In this document: positions 8,427 through 16,885 of the stretch, piece by piece
Layout: the number at the start of each line of letters is the position of its first letter
Numbering within the stretch: the first letter of the stretch is position 1
Assembly: GCF_001428305.1 (NCBI RefSeq)
Contig: NZ_LMRZ01000006.1
Span: forward strand, 497,904 to 561,903
DNA length: 64,000 nucleotides
Reading direction: 5' to 3'
Source: Janibacter sp. Soil728
GTDB lineage: Bacteria > Actinomycetota > Actinomycetes > Actinomycetales > Dermatophilaceae
Notes under the pieces: model-generated
Seen by the model: only the letters and a program-made list of their open reading frames with translations
What the model was told of the DNA's origin: nothing
Database searches by the model: none
Translations under genes and position numbers: made by a program

Positions 8427-9101
8427 ATGCGTCAGATTTTCCACGACGAGCTCGAGCAGGTCGCAACCGACCTCGTGTCGATCGCCGAGCTGGTCAGCGC
8501 GGCCATCCGCCAGGCCACTGCAGCGCTCCTCGAGGCCGACGTCCAGCTGGCCGACCGTGTCATCGAGCAGGACCAGGCGATCGACCTGCGCCGCAACGAC
8601 ATCGACGCCCGCTCGATCGACCTCCTGGCCCGTCAGGCTCCAGTGGCCAGCGACCTGCGCACCGTCGTCGCCTCGATGCGCATGTCCGGCGACCTCGAGC
8701 GCATGGGCGACCTGGCCCGGCACATCGCCCAGGTCGCGCGCATGCGCTATCCCGAGCACGCGGTCCCCGAGGAGCTGCACGAGACCTTCCAGCGGATGGG
8801 CGCGATCGCCGAGCGGATCATCAGCCACGTCGCCGCGGTCATCAGCAGCCAGGACCTCGTCGCGGCCCGTGACATCGAGCAGATCGACGACGAGCTGGAC
8901 GAGCTCCACCGGGAGATGTTCACCAAGCTCGCCGAGGGCTCCTGGAAGCACGGGACGACGAGCGCCGTCGACATCGCGCTGCTCAGCCGCTACTTCGAGC
9001 GATTCGGCGACCACGCGGTCACCGTCGCCCGCCGCGTCGTCTTCCTCGTCACCGGCGAGGCCGGCTCCATGGAGCCGCACGAGGACACCGAACGCCGCTG
9101 A
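8427..9101 (+). CDS. phoU: Phosphate signalling regulator PhoU
   Basis: 224 residues, all alpha, with two PhoU three-helix repeats. Each carries the metal-binding type motif: RMSGDLERMGDLARH in the first and LLSRYFERFGDHAV in the second. PhoU links the Pst transporter to the SenX3 kinase and represses the Pho response when phosphate is ample. The ATG is preceded by CGAAGGGGG at a distance suitable for a Shine-Dalgarno. Divergent from senX3-regX3, with a candidate PHO box between. Confidence 0.94.
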   Translation: MRQIFHDELEQVATDLVSIAELVSAAIRQATAALLEADVQLADRVIEQDQAIDLRRNDIDARSIDLLARQAPVASDLRTVVASMRMSGDLERMGDLARHIAQVARMRYPEHAVPEELHETFQRMGAIAERIISHVAAVISSQDLVAARDIEQIDDELDELHREMFTKLAEGSWKHGTTSAVDIALLSRYFERFGDHAVTVARRVVFLVTGEAGSMEPHEDTERR

Positions 9102-9108
9102 ACCCCGC

Positions 9109-9840
9109 CTACCTGCCCTGGTTGGCCACCGCGGACGCCTCAGCGGCAGCGGCCTCCGGGTCGAGGTAGGCGGCCGGGCGGGTCGGCATGAAGTCCTCGC
9201 CGAGGTCGTAGACGAGCGGCATGCCGGTCGGGATGTTGAGACCCGTGATGTCCTCGTCGTTGATCCCGTCGAGGTGCTTGACGAGCGCGCGCAGGGAGTT
9301 GCCGTGCGCGGTCACCAGGACCGTACGGCCGGCCGCGAGGTCCTCCCGGATGGGCCCCTCCCAGTAGGGCATGAGCCGCTCGATGACGTCCTTGAGGCAC
9401 TCGGTGCGCGGGACCTCGATGCCGGCGTAGCGCGGGTCGTCGGTCTGGGCGTACTCGTTGTCCGGCTCGATGGTCGGCGGCGGGGTGTCGAAGCTGCGAC
9501 GCCAGAGCATGAACTGCTCCTCGCCGTACGTGTCCCGTGTCGTGGCCTTGTCCAGGCCCTGCAGGGCGCCGTAGTGACGCTCGTTGAGTCGCCAGTCGCG
9601 GCGCACCGGGATCCAGTGGCGGTCAGCCGCGTCGAGGGCGATGTTGGCGGTGGTGATCGCGCGACGCAGCAAGGAGGTGTGCACGACGTCGGGCAGGAGC
9701 CCGGACTCCTTGATCAGCTCACCGCCGCGCACCGCCTCGGCACGTCCCTTGTCGATGAGGTCGACGTCGACCCATCCGGTGAAAAGATTCTTCTCGTTCC
9801 AGTCGGAGCGGCCGTGACGGAGCAGGATCAGAGTCGACAT
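9109..9840 (-). CDS. gpmA: 2,3-bisphosphoglycerate-dependent phosphoglycerate mutase
   Basis: 243 residues, typical for cofactor-dependent GpmA. It interconverts 3- and 2-phosphoglycerate in glycolysis. The phospho-histidine motif [10 protein letters not shown] begins at residue 5, followed by FTGWVD; the second catalytic His lies in [11 protein letters not shown] and the acid/base Glu in [10 protein letters not shown]. The neighbours mshA, YbjN protein and senX3-regX3 reproduce the M. tuberculosis order. Its stop lies 8 bases from the end of the convergent phoU. Confidence 0.95.
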   Translation of the reverse strand: MSTLILLRHGRSDWNEKNLFTGWVDVDLIDKGRAEAVRGGELIKESGLLPDVVHTSLLRRAITTANIALDAADRHWIPVRRDWRLNERHYGALQGLDKATTRDTYGEEQFMLWRRSFDTPPPTIEPDNEYAQTDDPRYAGIEVPRTECLKDVIERLMPYWEGPIREDLAAGRTVLVTAHGNSLRALVKHLDGINDEDITGLNIPTGMPLVYDLGEDFMPTRPAAYLDPEAAAAEASAVANQGR

Positions 9841-9862
9841 GGGCACAGGATAACGACGGCTC

Positions 9863-10387
9863 TCACTCGGCGGGCGGGTCGTCCGGCCTCGCGAGGACCG
9901 AGCGGAAGGCCTCGAGGTTGCGCAGCGACTCCCCGCGCGAGACCCGCCAGTCCCACTCCTTGTGCATCGAGGAGCGAAAGCCCAGCAGCAGCAGCTCGTT
10001 GAAGGGCGCGTCGGCCGCCTCGAGCACGACCCCCAGCACCTGGTCGACGGCCTCGTCGGTGACGGCACGAAGGGGGATCCGCCCCCCGACGTAGACGTCG
10101 CCCGAGGAGTCCACCGAGTAGGCCAGCAGCGGCATGCGCAGGTTGCGCTGCAGCAGATGGCGGTAGAACTGCTCGTGGTTCTCGTCGGCATTGCGGATGA
10201 CGAAGGCCGACACCGACAGGGCCTTGTCCCCCACGACGAGCGAGACGACCGTCTTGAGCTTCTTCTCGCCCGGCAGGGTGACGACGAGCTCGCCGTCGCG
10301 CGCCCCGAGCTCGTGCTCGAGCTCGGCCTCGGTGACCACCCGGGTCACCACCTCCAGAGCACGCTCCCGCTCGGTCTGATCGCTCAT
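9863..10387 (-). CDS. YbjN domain-containing protein
   Basis: 174 residues with a YbjN/type III secretion chaperone-like alpha-beta fold. The centre has the conserved [20 protein letters not shown] segment, followed by the [11 protein letters not shown] strand. Its ATG overlaps the mshA stop by 4 bases, the same linkage seen in mycobacteria. Molecular function is unknown; the conserved coupling hints at a link to mycothiol synthesis or redox, but the sequence gives no direct evidence. Cytoplasmic. Confidence 0.85.
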   Translation of the reverse strand: MSDQTERERALEVVTRVVTEAELEHELGARDGELVVTLPGEKKLKTVVSLVVGDKALSVSAFVIRNADENHEQFYRHLLQRNLRMPLLAYSVDSSGDVYVGGRIPLRAVTDEAVDQVLGVVLEAADAPFNELLLLGFRSSMHKEWDWRVSRGESLRNLEAFRSVLARPDDPPAE

Positions 10388-11676
10388 CGGGCCACCTCCA
10401 TGGGTTGGTGGGTCGTGGGGTCGGTCAGGGCAGCTCGGTCGGCGACCGCGCCGGTGTAGACGTCGAGCAGGCGATCCACGGTCGCGGACCAGCCGAAGTC
10501 CTCGGCGTGCCGACGGGCCCGCGTCCGCAGGTCGTCCGCGCGTGCGGGGTCCTCGAGCACAGCGAGGAGCTCCTCGGCCCAGACGTCGGGGTCGTGCCCC
10601 TCGACGAGTACTCCAGCGTCGCCGACTGCGGTGGGCAGGCCACCCACCTTGGCAGCCAGCACGACGGCGCCGGATGCCTCGGCCTCCACGGCCACGAGGC
10701 CGAAGGACTCGGTGTACGACGGGACGGTGACGACGTCGGCGGCGCGGTACCAGTCGGCCAGCTCGGCGCGGCTGACCGGGGCGGCCAGGTGCAGCACGTC
10801 GGCCACCCCCAGCTCCTCCCCCAGCTGCTCGAGCCGGTCCGGAGCAGCCAGACCACGGCCGGAGGCGCCACCGACGACGGCGACCACGAGCCGCTCACGC
10901 AGCTCGGGTCGACGCTCGAGCAACCGCGCTGCGGCACGGACGAGGACGTCAGGGGCCTTGAGCGGCTGGATCCGCCCGACGAAGAGCAGCACCACGGCGT
11001 CCTCGGGCAGGCCCACGCTCGCCCGTGCCGCAGACCGGTCGCCCGGGACGAAGAGCTCGAGGTCCACGCCCGGGGGGACGACGACGACCTTGCCCGGGTC
11101 GGCGTCGTAGTACTCGACGAGCTCGAAGGCCTCTTGGTCGGTGTTGGCGATGAGCCGGTCGGCGATGTCGACGACCTGGGCCTCACCGATCTCCCGCCCG
11201 GGGGGCTCGGGGACATCGTCCTGCGCCAGCTGACGGTTCTTGACCCGGGCCATCGTGTGCATGGTGTGCACGAGCGGCACCTGCCACCGCTCGGCGACCA
11301 ACCAGCCCACCTGCCCGGAGAGCCAGTAGTGGGAGTGGGCCACGTCGTAGTGCCCCGCCGGGACACGCGCGATCTCGCGCATGACGCCGGCGGCGAAGGC
11401 GCACAGCTGCCCCGGCAGGTCCTCCTTGACCAGCCCCTCGTAGGGGCCGGCGTCGATGTGGCGGACCCGGACGCCGGGGAAGAGCTCGACGACATCGGGC
11501 AGGTCCGCCGCGGTGCGACGGGTGAAGATCTCCACCTCGATGCCCCGGCGGGCCATCTCGCGGGCCGACTCGACGACGTAGACATTCAGCCCGCCGGCGT
11601 CGCCGGTGCCCGGCTGCGCCAGCGGTGAGGTGTGCACGCTGATCATCGCCACCCGTCGGATGCGCTGCTCGATCAC
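10384..11676 (-). CDS. mshA: D-inositol-3-phosphate glycosyltransferase (mycothiol synthesis)
   Basis: 430 residues from GTG 11676, whose GTGA overlaps the upstream stop. A GT4-family GT-B enzyme that transfers GlcNAc from UDP-GlcNAc to inositol 3-phosphate, the first step of mycothiol synthesis. Visible features are the Gly-rich [10 protein letters not shown] loop near the N terminus, HSHYWLSG, the donor-domain start [14 protein letters not shown], and the nucleotide-sugar motif [14 protein letters not shown] with the EX7E arrangement. Partner gene mshD lies about 10 kb away; mshB and mshC are not in the window. Confidence 0.95.
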   Translation of the reverse strand: MIEQRIRRVAMISVHTSPLAQPGTGDAGGLNVYVVESAREMARRGIEVEIFTRRTAADLPDVVELFPGVRVRHIDAGPYEGLVKEDLPGQLCAFAAGVMREIARVPAGHYDVAHSHYWLSGQVGWLVAERWQVPLVHTMHTMARVKNRQLAQDDVPEPPGREIGEAQVVDIADRLIANTDQEAFELVEYYDADPGKVVVVPPGVDLELFVPGDRSAARASVGLPEDAVVLLFVGRIQPLKAPDVLVRAAARLLERRPELRERLVVAVVGGASGRGLAAPDRLEQLGEELGVADVLHLAAPVSRAELADWYRAADVVTVPSYTESFGLVAVEAEASGAVVLAAKVGGLPTAVGDAGVLVEGHDPDVWAEELLAVLEDPARADDLRTRARRHAEDFGWSATVDRLLDVYTGAVADRAALTDPTTHQPMEVAR

Positions 11677-12452
11677 TCCTCCACCGTCCTGCGATAGCTC
11701 GTCATCGTCAATGTCTGACTCGAGGACCAGGCGTGCAGGTCGGTGTGCCCCATGCGGCGCAGGTCGATCCCACGGTGGCTGCCCCGCGGCCCCACCCCCA
11801 CCACCACACCCAGCTCGGTCGAGTAGGCATCGGTCACGGGAGCCGGACCATCGCCGACCCACCAGGCCCGCTTGCGGAGCAACCGCTCCGGCAGCCCGGG
11901 CGCGCGGCCACGGGTGCCCAGCTCCTGGGCCGAGTGCACCACGACGGCGTCGGCTCCCTTCGCCTCGGCGGTCACGACCAGGCGAGCCCCCTCGAGCCGC
12001 ACGACGATCGTGGCGGGCAGGCTTTGCTCGGCGTTGGTGAGGCGGCCCGACCAGGTGACCTCACCCGGCTTGATCGACAGCCGGTCGATGTCGAGGTTGC
12101 TCATGACGGTCGAGATCTGCTCGACGCGGTCGCCGTCGCGGCCCTCGACGGTGCCGAGCAGCGCAGACATCGGGGATCCGCCACGGACCGTGCGGAAGAG
12201 CAGTGTGGAGCCGTTGGTCACGCGCAGGCCGGTCTCGTCCAGCTGGACGGCACGACCGGACCCCAGGGTGACCACCCCCCGCGCCTCGGGGGCGACGACG
12301 AGCAGGCCGGGCTGGACCTGCCGGACGCCGGAGTCCTGCCCCAGTGCCGGTGGGACCCAGATCACGGCGGCCAGCAGCAGGGCACCGGTCATCGAGAGGA
12401 GCAGGGACACCATGCTCCAGCTCACCCGTCGGTCTGTGCGCCACACACCCAC
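11673..12452 (-). CDS. Membrane-anchored or secreted protein, unknown function
   Basis: 259 residues. An N-terminal hydrophobic segment (about 13-37) after basic residues is followed by a polar domain predicted to be extracytoplasmic; VPPALGQ could be a signal-peptidase site. The domain is rich in beta strands, with repeated VV/LV patterns and [13 protein letters not shown]. The stop overlaps the mshA start by 4 bases, so the two are probably co-translated. I do not recognise the family. Confidence 0.7.
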   Translation of the reverse strand: MGVWRTDRRVSWSMVSLLLSMTGALLLAAVIWVPPALGQDSGVRQVQPGLLVVAPEARGVVTLGSGRAVQLDETGLRVTNGSTLLFRTVRGGSPMSALLGTVEGRDGDRVEQISTVMSNLDIDRLSIKPGEVTWSGRLTNAEQSLPATIVVRLEGARLVVTAEAKGADAVVVHSAQELGTRGRAPGLPERLLRKRAWWVGDGPAPVTDAYSTELGVVVGVGPRGSHRGIDLRRMGHTDLHAWSSSQTLTMTSYRRTVEE

Positions 12453-12474
12453 CAGCCTAGTTCGCGAGAGGATC

Positions 12475-12480
12475 TACGCT
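12475..12480 (+). promoter_or_regulatory. -10 box TACGCT of a leaderless-type promoter
   Basis: TACGCT fits TANNNT and ends 6 bases before the GTG at 12487, with no Shine-Dalgarno. It lies just outside the start of the divergent membrane-protein gene. Confidence 0.5.
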
Positions 12481-12486
12481 GCCGGG

Positions 12487-13308
12487 GTGCCCAGCCCGCG
12501 CCCCCTCGGCAACATCACTCGAGGGACGACCAACCCCAACCGCCTGCGCCGGTGTGACCGGTGGCTCGTGGCGACCCAGCGTGACCGCCTGACGAAGGGG
12601 GACCCGCCGCACCTCGTCGATCTCGGCCACGGCGCCTCCGGGGTGACCACGCTCGAGTGGGCCGACCGGGTGCGCGCCGTGCGCGCCGACGTCCACGTCA
12701 CCGGCCTGGAGATCGACCCGGAGAGGGTGGCCACCGCCCAGGCCTGGGCCCGGCCCGGCGTCGACTTCGCACTCGGTGGCTTCGAGGTCCCCCTGCCGCA
12801 GGGACGACGTGCGCGGGTGATCCGCGCCTTCAACGTCCTGCGCCAGTACGACGAGGCCGAGGTCGAGGACCCGTGGCTGCGGATGACCGGGCGCCTCGAG
12901 GAGCGGGGCATCCTCGTCGAGGGCACCTGCGACGAGCTGGGCCGGCTCGGCAGCTGGCTCACGCTGGACGCGCACGGCCCGCAGACCCTGACCCTGTCGT
13001 GGCGGCTGCGGGACCTCGACGCCGCACGCCTGCCCTCCGTGGTGGCCGAGCGCCTGCCCAAGGCGCTCATCCACCGCAATGTCCCGGGCGAGCCGGTGCA
13101 CGACCTGCTCCGGCTCCTGGACGACGCGTGGCGACGGACCACCCCCTTCGCGCCCTACGGTGCCCGGCAGCAGGCGATCGCCGCCTTCGGCGAGGTCGCC
13201 CAGCAGGTCGCCGTCATCGGCAGGGCCGACCGGTGGCGCCTGGGTGAGCTCACGGTGCCGTGGAGTGCGGTCGCGCCCCGCAGCGGACCCCTGTCGGGGC
13301 GCTGGTAA
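12487..13308 (+). CDS. SAM-dependent methyltransferase-like protein
   Basis: 273 residues from a GTG that appears leaderless. It contains a class I methyltransferase pattern: glycine-rich strand-loop VDLGHGASGVTTLEW, an acidic residue closing strand 2 (TGLEIDPERV), and a later strand ending RVIRAFNVLRQY. Substrate unknown; related actinobacterial proteins are annotated only by fold. The last codons contain a small hairpin (about 13281-13304) before the convergent cupin gene 10 bases away, possibly a terminator. Confidence 0.7.
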   Translation: MPSPRPLGNITRGTTNPNRLRRCDRWLVATQRDRLTKGDPPHLVDLGHGASGVTTLEWADRVRAVRADVHVTGLEIDPERVATAQAWARPGVDFALGGFEVPLPQGRRARVIRAFNVLRQYDEAEVEDPWLRMTGRLEERGILVEGTCDELGRLGSWLTLDAHGPQTLTLSWRLRDLDAARLPSVVAERLPKALIHRNVPGEPVHDLLRLLDDAWRRTTPFAPYGARQQAIAAFGEVAQQVAVIGRADRWRLGELTVPWSAVAPRSGPLSGRW

Positions 13309-13317
13309 CGGGAGCAC

Positions 13318-13683
13318 TCAGCGGTGGTAGTCGTCCTCGAGCCGGACGATGTCGTCCTCGTCGAAGGTGCCGTAGCCGATCTCGAGGACGCGGCCGGGCC
13401 GGTCGGAGGAGTTGCCCATGCGGTGCACGGCACCCTGGGCGACCCACACCCGCTCGCCGGGCTGGGCGCTCCACGTCTCGTCGCCGACGGTCACGTCGAT
13501 CGGCCCGTCGAGGATCTGCCAGAACTCTGCGCGGCGCTCGTGGGTCTGCAGTGACAGCCGGTGGCCGGGGTCGACCGTGATGACCTTGACCGTCGTCGGC
13601 TCGTTGAGGGTGAACTGCTCGAAGCCGCCCCACGGACGGTTCGACACGAACATGCCCTCACGGGGGTCCGGCAGGCTGGTCAC
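13318..13683 (-). CDS. Cupin, phosphomannose isomerase type II-like
   Basis: 121 residues forming a single cupin barrel. Metal-site residues fit LQTHERRAEFWQILDG (cupin motif 1) and GAVHRMGN (motif 2). The RPWGGFEQF start and the pattern resemble the C-terminal isomerase domain of bifunctional mannose-1-phosphate guanylyltransferase/mannose-6-phosphate isomerase, here alone without the nucleotidyltransferase half. Could interconvert mannose- and fructose-6-phosphate, or be a sugar-binding cupin. Confidence 0.75.
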   Translation of the reverse strand: MTSLPDPREGMFVSNRPWGGFEQFTLNEPTTVKVITVDPGHRLSLQTHERRAEFWQILDGPIDVTVGDETWSAQPGERVWVAQGAVHRMGNSSDRPGRVLEIGYGTFDEDDIVRLEDDYHR

Positions 13684-13731
13684 GAGTTGTCCCCTCGGGT
13701 GGCGGTGCAGTGCCTCGTCATTGTGCCCGAC

Positions 13732-14025
13732 TCAGCGCCGACGGCCGAGGACCTCGTCGATCGCCGGCCGTACGTCGGCGAGGTAGACCCCGGCGATGAC
13801 GATGCCGATGATCGCGAGGAAGCCGATGCCACCGAGCGCGGCGACACCCATGAGCGTCGCGACTACCAGCGCCGCGACCCAGAACTTCTTGGACTGCTTG
13901 CCCGTCGCGGTGAAGGCGTCCTGCCGCTGACGAACGGCGTGGACGAGGGCGAAGACCTCCGCGCCGAGGGCGAGGAGGCCGAGCACGAGGACGATGAGGC
14001 CCTGGACATTGCTGAGGATCTGCAC
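13732..14025 (-). CDS. DUF2516 family membrane protein
   Basis: 97 residues with three predicted membrane segments (about 8-28, 48-64 and 66-84) separated by the basic loop RQRQDAFTATGKQSKKFW. Size and pattern match DUF2516, a small actinobacterial family usually found near hbhA, as is true here. Function unknown. Confidence 0.75.
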   Translation of the reverse strand: MQILSNVQGLIVLVLGLLALGAEVFALVHAVRQRQDAFTATGKQSKKFWVAALVVATLMGVAALGGIGFLAIIGIVIAGVYLADVRPAIDEVLGRRR

Positions 14026-14034
14026 GCGGTCAGC

Positions 14035-14463
14035 CTAAGCGGGCACGTCGACGACGATGGTCACCGGACCGTCGGCGTGGATGTCGATCGCCATGTCGGC
14101 GCCGAAGCGGCCCGTGGCGACCTCGATCCCCCGCTGCCGCAGGCCGTCGGCCACCGCGTCGACGAGCGGCTCGGCGACCGGCCCGGGCGCGGCGGCATTC
14201 CACGACGGGCGCCTGCCCTTGCGCACGTCGGCGTGGAGGGTGAACTGGCTGATGACGAGCACCGCTGCGCCGCAGTCGGTCACGGAGGTCTCGTCGTGCA
14301 TGATCCGCAGCTCGGCGATCTTGCGCACGGTCGTGTCGACCTCGAGCGCCCCGTCGTCGTGGGTCACCCCGACGAGTGCGACGAGACCGGGGCCGATCTC
14401 ACCGACCACTGCGTCGTCGACGACGACGCGGGCGGAGGTCACCCGCTGCAGGACCGTCCTCAC
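14035..14463 (-). CDS. dtd: D-aminoacyl-tRNA deacylase
   Basis: 142 residues, the standard DTD length. It removes D-amino acids mischarged on tRNA. The N terminus MRTVLQRVTSARVVV and the SQFTLHADVRKGRRPSW segment are diagnostic. The cross-subunit Gly-cisPro motif appears as GPVAEP. Its ATG overlaps the asparaginase stop by 4 bases, so the pair forms an operon. Confidence 0.95.
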   Translation of the reverse strand: MRTVLQRVTSARVVVDDAVVGEIGPGLVALVGVTHDDGALEVDTTVRKIAELRIMHDETSVTDCGAAVLVISQFTLHADVRKGRRPSWNAAAPGPVAEPLVDAVADGLRQRGIEVATGRFGADMAIDIHADGPVTIVVDVPA

Positions 14464-15449
14464 GGGGCGGTGAGGTCGAGCACCTCGACGCCGCCGACGG
14501 GGCGGCCGTGGCCGAGGACCGGCTGGTCGGCGAGGTCCTGCAGGCCGGGCGTGTCGACTCCCAGCGCGAGGAGCGCGTGGGCGATGAGCCCACGGCGGGC
14601 CCGCGGGGTCGGCGCGCCGTCGGCGACCTTGACAGCGATGCCCCGACCATCGGCCAGCCCGGCGGCGTAGACCGACTCGGCGCCGTCCTTGGCGATCAGG
14701 CCGGGCACGGCCTGCATGAAGTGCGTGACATCCCGGCCCGTGCCGCCGACCATCTGGGGGGCCGTGCGCATGGCGTCGGCGATCCTCCCTTCGTCGGTGG
14801 TCGGCTCGGCCGCGGCCAAGGCACCGAAGGAGGCCGCGAGCCCGGACAGCGGGACGGCGAAGAGCGGTGCGCCGCAGCCGTCCACGGTCGCGTGGGTGAC
14901 CTCGCCGACGACCTCGGCGGTCGTCGCCCGGATCGCCCGCTGGAGGGGGTGGTCGACGTCGAGGTAGCTCTCGATCGGCCAGTCGTTGACCCGGCAGGTC
15001 GCGAGCATGCCGGCGTGCTTGCCGGAGCAGTCCTGCGCGACGGGGGCGGGCGGAGTCCCGGCAGCCAGCCAGCGGGCGTGCTCGAGCTCACCGATCGGCA
15101 GGGCGGGGGTGTTCTGCAACGCGTCGAGGTCGAGACCGACGCTCGCGAGGATCTCGGCGACGGCCTCGCGGTGGAAGTCCTCCGCGGAGTGGCTCGAGCA
15201 CACGAGGGCGAGCAGGCGCGGCGGCAGATCGAGGCCGTGCCGCACCATCGCGAGGGCCTGGATCGGCTTGAGCGAGGAGCGCGGCAGGACGGGGTCGTCC
15301 ACCCGGCCATGGCGAAGGGGGGTCCCCCCAGCCGGGTCGGTGGCGACGAGGGTCGCGCGGTGGGCGGACTCGACGAAGCCCCCGCGGGTCACGTGGACCA
15401 GCACGGGGGCTTCGTCGAGACTGGTGGTGTCGGGCGCCTGGGCGGTCAT
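14460..15449 (-). CDS. Asparaginase (Rhizobium etli type)
   Basis: 329 residues. It resembles the AnsA-type (R. etli) asparaginase family, which differs from the E. coli enzymes and belongs to a serine-hydrolase-like fold: SSLK motif in LPRSSLKPIQAL, SSHSAEDFHR, the CSGKHAGML segment and the Gly-rich ending. It is expected to hydrolyse L-asparagine to aspartate and ammonia in the cytoplasm. Translationally coupled to dtd. Urease and a GlnR-like regulator elsewhere in the window make ammonia supply a recurrent theme, but no regulatory link is visible. Confidence 0.85.
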   Translation of the reverse strand: MTAQAPDTTSLDEAPVLVHVTRGGFVESAHRATLVATDPAGGTPLRHGRVDDPVLPRSSLKPIQALAMVRHGLDLPPRLLALVCSSHSAEDFHREAVAEILASVGLDLDALQNTPALPIGELEHARWLAAGTPPAPVAQDCSGKHAGMLATCRVNDWPIESYLDVDHPLQRAIRATTAEVVGEVTHATVDGCGAPLFAVPLSGLAASFGALAAAEPTTDEGRIADAMRTAPQMVGGTGRDVTHFMQAVPGLIAKDGAESVYAAGLADGRGIAVKVADGAPTPRARRGLIAHALLALGVDTPGLQDLADQPVLGHGRPVGGVEVLDLTAP

Positions 15450-15516
15450 CCGCCCGAGGCTACCGGGGTCACCAGAGCATCAGCTGCTGCGCATCAGGCG
15501 CAGCCGCGTGATTCCT

Positions 15517-16143
15517 TCAGTCGCCGACCTTCTCGGCGGCCGTGTCGGCAGCCTTGACGGTCTTGGCAGCGGTGGTCTTCGCGGCGGTGGCGGTCGACTT
15601 GGTCGCGGTGCGGGTGCGGGTCGCGGCCTTCTTGGTCGTGGTGGAGGTGCTCTTGGCAGCCGCGGTGGTGCGCTTGGCGGAGCCGGAGACGGCCTTCTTC
15701 GCCTTCGCGGTGTCGACCTTGACGTCGACGTCGACGGAGTCGGCGACGGCCTCGGCGGCCTTGACGGCCTCCTTGCGACCGATGGTCAGGGTGCGCTTGG
15801 CGGACGCCTCGACGTCGGCGACGGCCTTGCGGACGGTGGTGACGACACCCTTGCCCAGGGCGACGGTGGCCTCGGCCTGACCGACGAGGTCCTTGGTGGC
15901 CTTCTGGTTCTTGATGCGGGTGACGAGGGACTCTCCGCGCTTGGCGAGGTCGACGTAGTACGCCTGGGCGTCGGCCGGGGCAGCCTTGACGCGGGCCTGG
16001 ACCTTCTTGGGCTCCAGCTCGGCGCGCAGGGCGGCGATCTGGGTGGTGTAACCACGGAAGGTCTCGACGGTGAGGTCGGTGGCGCCGATGGTGGCGTAGG
16101 TCTGGTCGGTGACGACCTTCTTGACGGTGGTGGTGACGCTCAT
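15517..16143 (-). CDS. Heparin-binding haemagglutinin (HBHA)-like protein
   Basis: 208 residues. The first about 130 form a long helical, coiled-coil-like region; the last about 75 are almost wholly Lys, Ala, Thr and Val, like the Lys-rich tail of mycobacterial HbhA that binds heparan sulfate and is methylated. In non-pathogens such proteins may bind polyanions or membranes. The ATG overlaps the stop of the upstream XRE regulator, the same order as Rv0474-Rv0475. No signal peptide, as in HbhA. Confidence 0.8.
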   Translation of the reverse strand: MSVTTTVKKVVTDQTYATIGATDLTVETFRGYTTQIAALRAELEPKKVQARVKAAPADAQAYYVDLAKRGESLVTRIKNQKATKDLVGQAEATVALGKGVVTTVRKAVADVEASAKRTLTIGRKEAVKAAEAVADSVDVDVKVDTAKAKKAVSGSAKRTTAAAKSTSTTTKKAATRTRTATKSTATAAKTTAAKTVKAADTAAEKVGD

Positions 16144-16697
16144 GAGGTTCTCCTTGAGGTACTCGTCGAGGACGAGGTCGGGGTCTTGCGCCCGGCACGA
16201 GGGGCCGGCGTGGTCTTCGAGCCCGACGACACTGACGAGCCCTTCGTGCTGGCCGCGGACTTCTTCTTCGCGGTGGTCTTCGTGGCGGCCGCCTTCTGGG
16301 CGACGCGCTTGGGTGCCTTGCCTGCGGAGCCGCCGACGAAGGACTCGTAGATCTCGAGCATCGTCTGGCGCTGGCGCGAGGTGAGCGCGGGGTCGGCCGC
16401 GATGGCCGCCCTGGTCGTGGCCTCGGCCTCGGCGGCCGCGTCCTTGGGGTCGAGCAGCCCGGCCTGGACATAGAGCGTCTCGGCCGAGATCGACAGGCCC
16501 TTGCCGATCTGCTGGAGGATCTCGGCGCTCGGCCGCTTGATCCCCCGCTCGATCTGGCTCAGGTAGGGGTTGGAGATCCCGGCGATGGCGGACAGCTGTC
16601 GCAGGGACAGCTTCTTGGTGAGTCGCTGCTCGCGCAGGTAGTCACCGAGGTTGTTGCCCAGGTTGCCCGGGAGGGCGTCCAGCGGGTTCTTCGACAT
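16140..16697 (-). CDS. XRE-family transcriptional regulator
   Basis: 185 residues from ATG 16697. The Cro/C1 helix-turn-helix lies at about 14-72 (LREQRLTKKLSLRQLSAIAG). The C-terminal third is a Lys/Ala/Ser/Thr-rich tail like that of the adjacent HBHA-like protein, suggesting DNA backbone or polyanion contact. It probably regulates its own operon with the HBHA gene; the homologous pair in M. tuberculosis is Rv0474-Rv0475. The upstream region carries two hairpin repeats and a G-rich tract. Confidence 0.85.
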   Translation of the reverse strand: MSKNPLDALPGNLGNNLGDYLREQRLTKKLSLRQLSAIAGISNPYLSQIERGIKRPSAEILQQIGKGLSISAETLYVQAGLLDPKDAAAEAEATTRAAIAADPALTSRQRQTMLEIYESFVGGSAGKAPKRVAQKAAATKTTAKKKSAASTKGSSVSSGSKTTPAPRAGRKTPTSSSTSTSRRTS

Positions 16698-16772
16698 GCC
16701 CCCAGTGTGCTTGCCACAGTTAGCACTTTGCAAGCCAGAGGCAGCAGATGTGGCCGGGATCTCAACGCACGC

Positions 16773-16802
16773 GCATTGCCATAGGGCAATGCGGGTTCAG
16801 GT
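16773..16802 (-). repeat. Dispersed 3'-end hairpin repeat, copy B
   Basis: On the minus strand it reads CCTGAACCC then arms GCATTGCC/GGCAATGC around CTAT. It lies downstream of ygfZ and reads in ygfZ orientation; it matches copy A (4418-4446) at nearly every position. Confidence 0.75.
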
Positions 16803-16804
16803 CT

Positions 16805-16834
16805 GCATTGCCATAGGGCAATGCGGATTCAGGT
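16805..16834 (-). repeat. Dispersed 3'-end hairpin repeat, copy C
   Basis: A tandem neighbour of copy B, with one difference in the leading segment (CCTGAATCC). Same 8-bp arms and orientation. Two hairpins in series lie between the ygfZ stop and the XRE regulator. Confidence 0.75.
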
Positions 16835-16883
16835 GTGTGTGTGTGTGTGCGGGCGGGTGGAGGGGGGGAAGGGGGAGGGGCGG
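16833..16883 (+). repeat. GT dinucleotide run followed by G-quadruplex-type tract
   Basis: About 17 bases of alternating GT, then about 34 bases with runs of three to seven G separated by one or two bases. The G-runs satisfy the usual four-tract quadruplex pattern on the plus strand. It sits immediately 3' of the ygfZ stop. Confidence 0.65.
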
Positions 16884-16885
16884 GT

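Noticed and set aside
7195..10002. 935-codon plus-strand frame over senX3, phoU and gpmA
   Set aside because: Covers three recognised genes in the wrong frame or strand; no domain.
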